Assembly (NCBI RefSeq): GCF_900115305.1 | Contig: NZ_FOVW01000010.1 | Location: 62,001 to 126,000 of the forward strand | Origin: Algoriphagus ornithinivorans | Lineage (GTDB): Bacteria; Bacteroidota; Bacteroidia; Cytophagales; Cyclobacteriaceae | Direction: 5' to 3' | DNA: 64,000 bases | Shown here: positions 63,319 to 64,000 of the stretch, one piece after another | How the letters are laid out: every line of letters begins with the position of its first letter | Numbering within the stretch: position 1 is the stretch's first letter | Translations under genes and position numbers: made by a program | The notes under the pieces: generated by a model | Database searches by the model: none | Seen by the model: the letters and a program-made list of their open reading frames with translations, nothing else | Told to the model about the DNA's origin: nothing

Positions 63319-64000
63319 TCAGCTCTTTATCACTGAGAAATCAAATGATTCCAAGAATTTGGTGGTAAAGTTTCCTGCCTTGAATTGCTCATTTTCCAGC
63401 AAAGCAATGTGGAAAGGAATAGTGGTTTTAATACCATCAATTACAAACTCTTCCAAGGCTCTTTTCATTCTTACGATCACCTCTTCTCTACTTTGACCAC
63501 TTACGATCAACTTGGCAATCATGGAGTCATAGTTTGGTGGAATAACATAGCCTGCGTAGACATGCGAGTCAACCCGAACTCCACGTCCTCCTGGGATATG
63601 AAGGTTTTGAATTTTACCAGGACTTGGTCTGAAACCATTGGCAGGATCTTCTGCATTGATTCTACACTCCATTGCAAAGAGTTTAGGGAAGTAATTTCTT
63701 CCTGAGATTTTCTCACCTGCAGCTACCTTGATTTGTTCTTTGATCAGGTCAAAATCAGTCACCTCTTCTGTAATTGGATGCTCTACCTGAATTCGGGTAT
63801 TCATCTCCATGAAGTAGAAGTTTCTGTCTTTATCGACCAAGAATTCTATTGTACCTGCTCCCTCATAGCCTATGGCCTCAGCGCCTTTGATAGCAGCTTT
63901 ACCCATAGCTTCTCTAAGTTCATCTGTGATGAATGGGGAAGGAGTTTCCTCTACCAGCTTCTGATGTCTTCTCTGAATAGAGCAGTCTCTTTCTGATAAG
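63319..64000 (-). CDS. accC: Acetyl-CoA carboxylase biotin carboxylase subunit, C-terminal part
   Basis: AccC carboxylates biotin on AccB using ATP and bicarbonate, the first step of fatty acid synthesis. The frame runs off the window end, so only about the last 227 residues are seen. It includes [46 protein letters not shown] with catalytic Glu/Asn/Arg, and the C-terminal lid [13 protein letters not shown] and GIKTTIPFH. Its ATP-grasp relationship is ordinary, not permuted. accB usually precedes it, outside the window. A strong terminator follows. Confidence 0.96.
   Translation of the reverse strand, partial: LSERDCSIQRRHQKLVEETPSPFITDELREAMGKAAIKGAEAIGYEGAGTIEFLVDKDRNFYFMEMNTRIQVEHPITEEVTDFDLIKEQIKVAAGEKISGRNYFPKLFAMECRINAEDPANGFRPSPGKIQNLHIPGGRGVRVDSHVYAGYVIPPNYDSMIAKLIVSGQSREEVIVRMKRALEEFVIDGIKTTIPFHIALLENEQFKAGNFTTKFLESFDFSVIKS

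Overview
The window looks like a chromosomal segment of a marine or soil Bacteroidota bacterium of the order Cytophagales, most likely family Cyclobacteriaceae (Algoriphagus-like). This is inferred from gene content and protein style, not from a marker-gene search. Supporting signs are the UpxY-type NusG paralogue, DUF3822 next to coaD, the LptE-sigma54 regulator-MiaB-SecG block, secreted glycosidases and lipoproteins, frequent promoter boxes of the Bacteroidota TAnnTTTG type, and no clear Shine-Dalgarno sequences. No rRNA, tRNA, CRISPR array, transposase or phage gene was seen. Both ends cut through genes: groEL at the left and accC at the right.

Layout. 1-10.8 kb is housekeeping: groEL/groES, an unknown gene, a di-iron hydroxylase, the minus-strand block miaB - sigma54 activator - lptE - unknown - secG, then pabB-dinB and a YceI lipoprotein. 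10.9-12 kb holds a gamma-carbonic-anhydrase-like gene and a small membrane protein. 12.1-17 kb is a five-gene plus-strand cassette: alpha/beta-hydrolase, ATP-grasp ligase, YbdK-type carboxylate-amine ligase, class I glutamine amidotransferase and an unnamed protein that I read as a circularly permuted ATP-grasp ligase. It looks like a pathway for making, and perhaps releasing or trimming, an unknown amide-linked small molecule or peptide. 17-34.8 kb is again mostly core: pyrE, two Nudix enzymes, coaD/DUF3822, a RecD-like helicase, DUF1573, TerC, an ABC exporter, a NusG paralogue, xseBA, dapA, ligA (with an insertion of about 145 residues), a TetR regulator and metG.

35-40.1 kb has a YitT membrane protein and the four-gene permuted ATP-grasp / alpha-E / Anbu proteasome-like / transglutaminase operon. 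This is a second peptide-bond-forming and peptide-cutting cluster in the same window. 40-56.5 kb is more accessory: lipoproteins, PepSY membrane protein, GH130, two secreted alkaline-phosphatase-superfamily enzymes, ssb, a GDCCVxC small protein, GH144-like and GH20 glycosidases, a truncated haemoglobin, a CotH-like protein and an FNT channel. 56.5-63.2 kb is a tight minus-strand operon of planctomycete-style proteins (DUF1549/DUF1553 cytochrome, DUF1501, membrane cytochrome with leucine-rich repeats and a chitobiase C-terminal domain) plus a SIS sugar isomerase. It meets the GH20 gene tail to tail, which suggests amino-sugar or glycan use.

The most unusual non-coding signal is a set of degenerate tandem heptamers (AGARNNN on one strand, TCTNNNN on the other). 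They lie in intergenic DNA after metG (two arrays, inverted about the metG terminator) and after the GH130 gene. All three arrays share the exact decamer AGAAGCGAGA.
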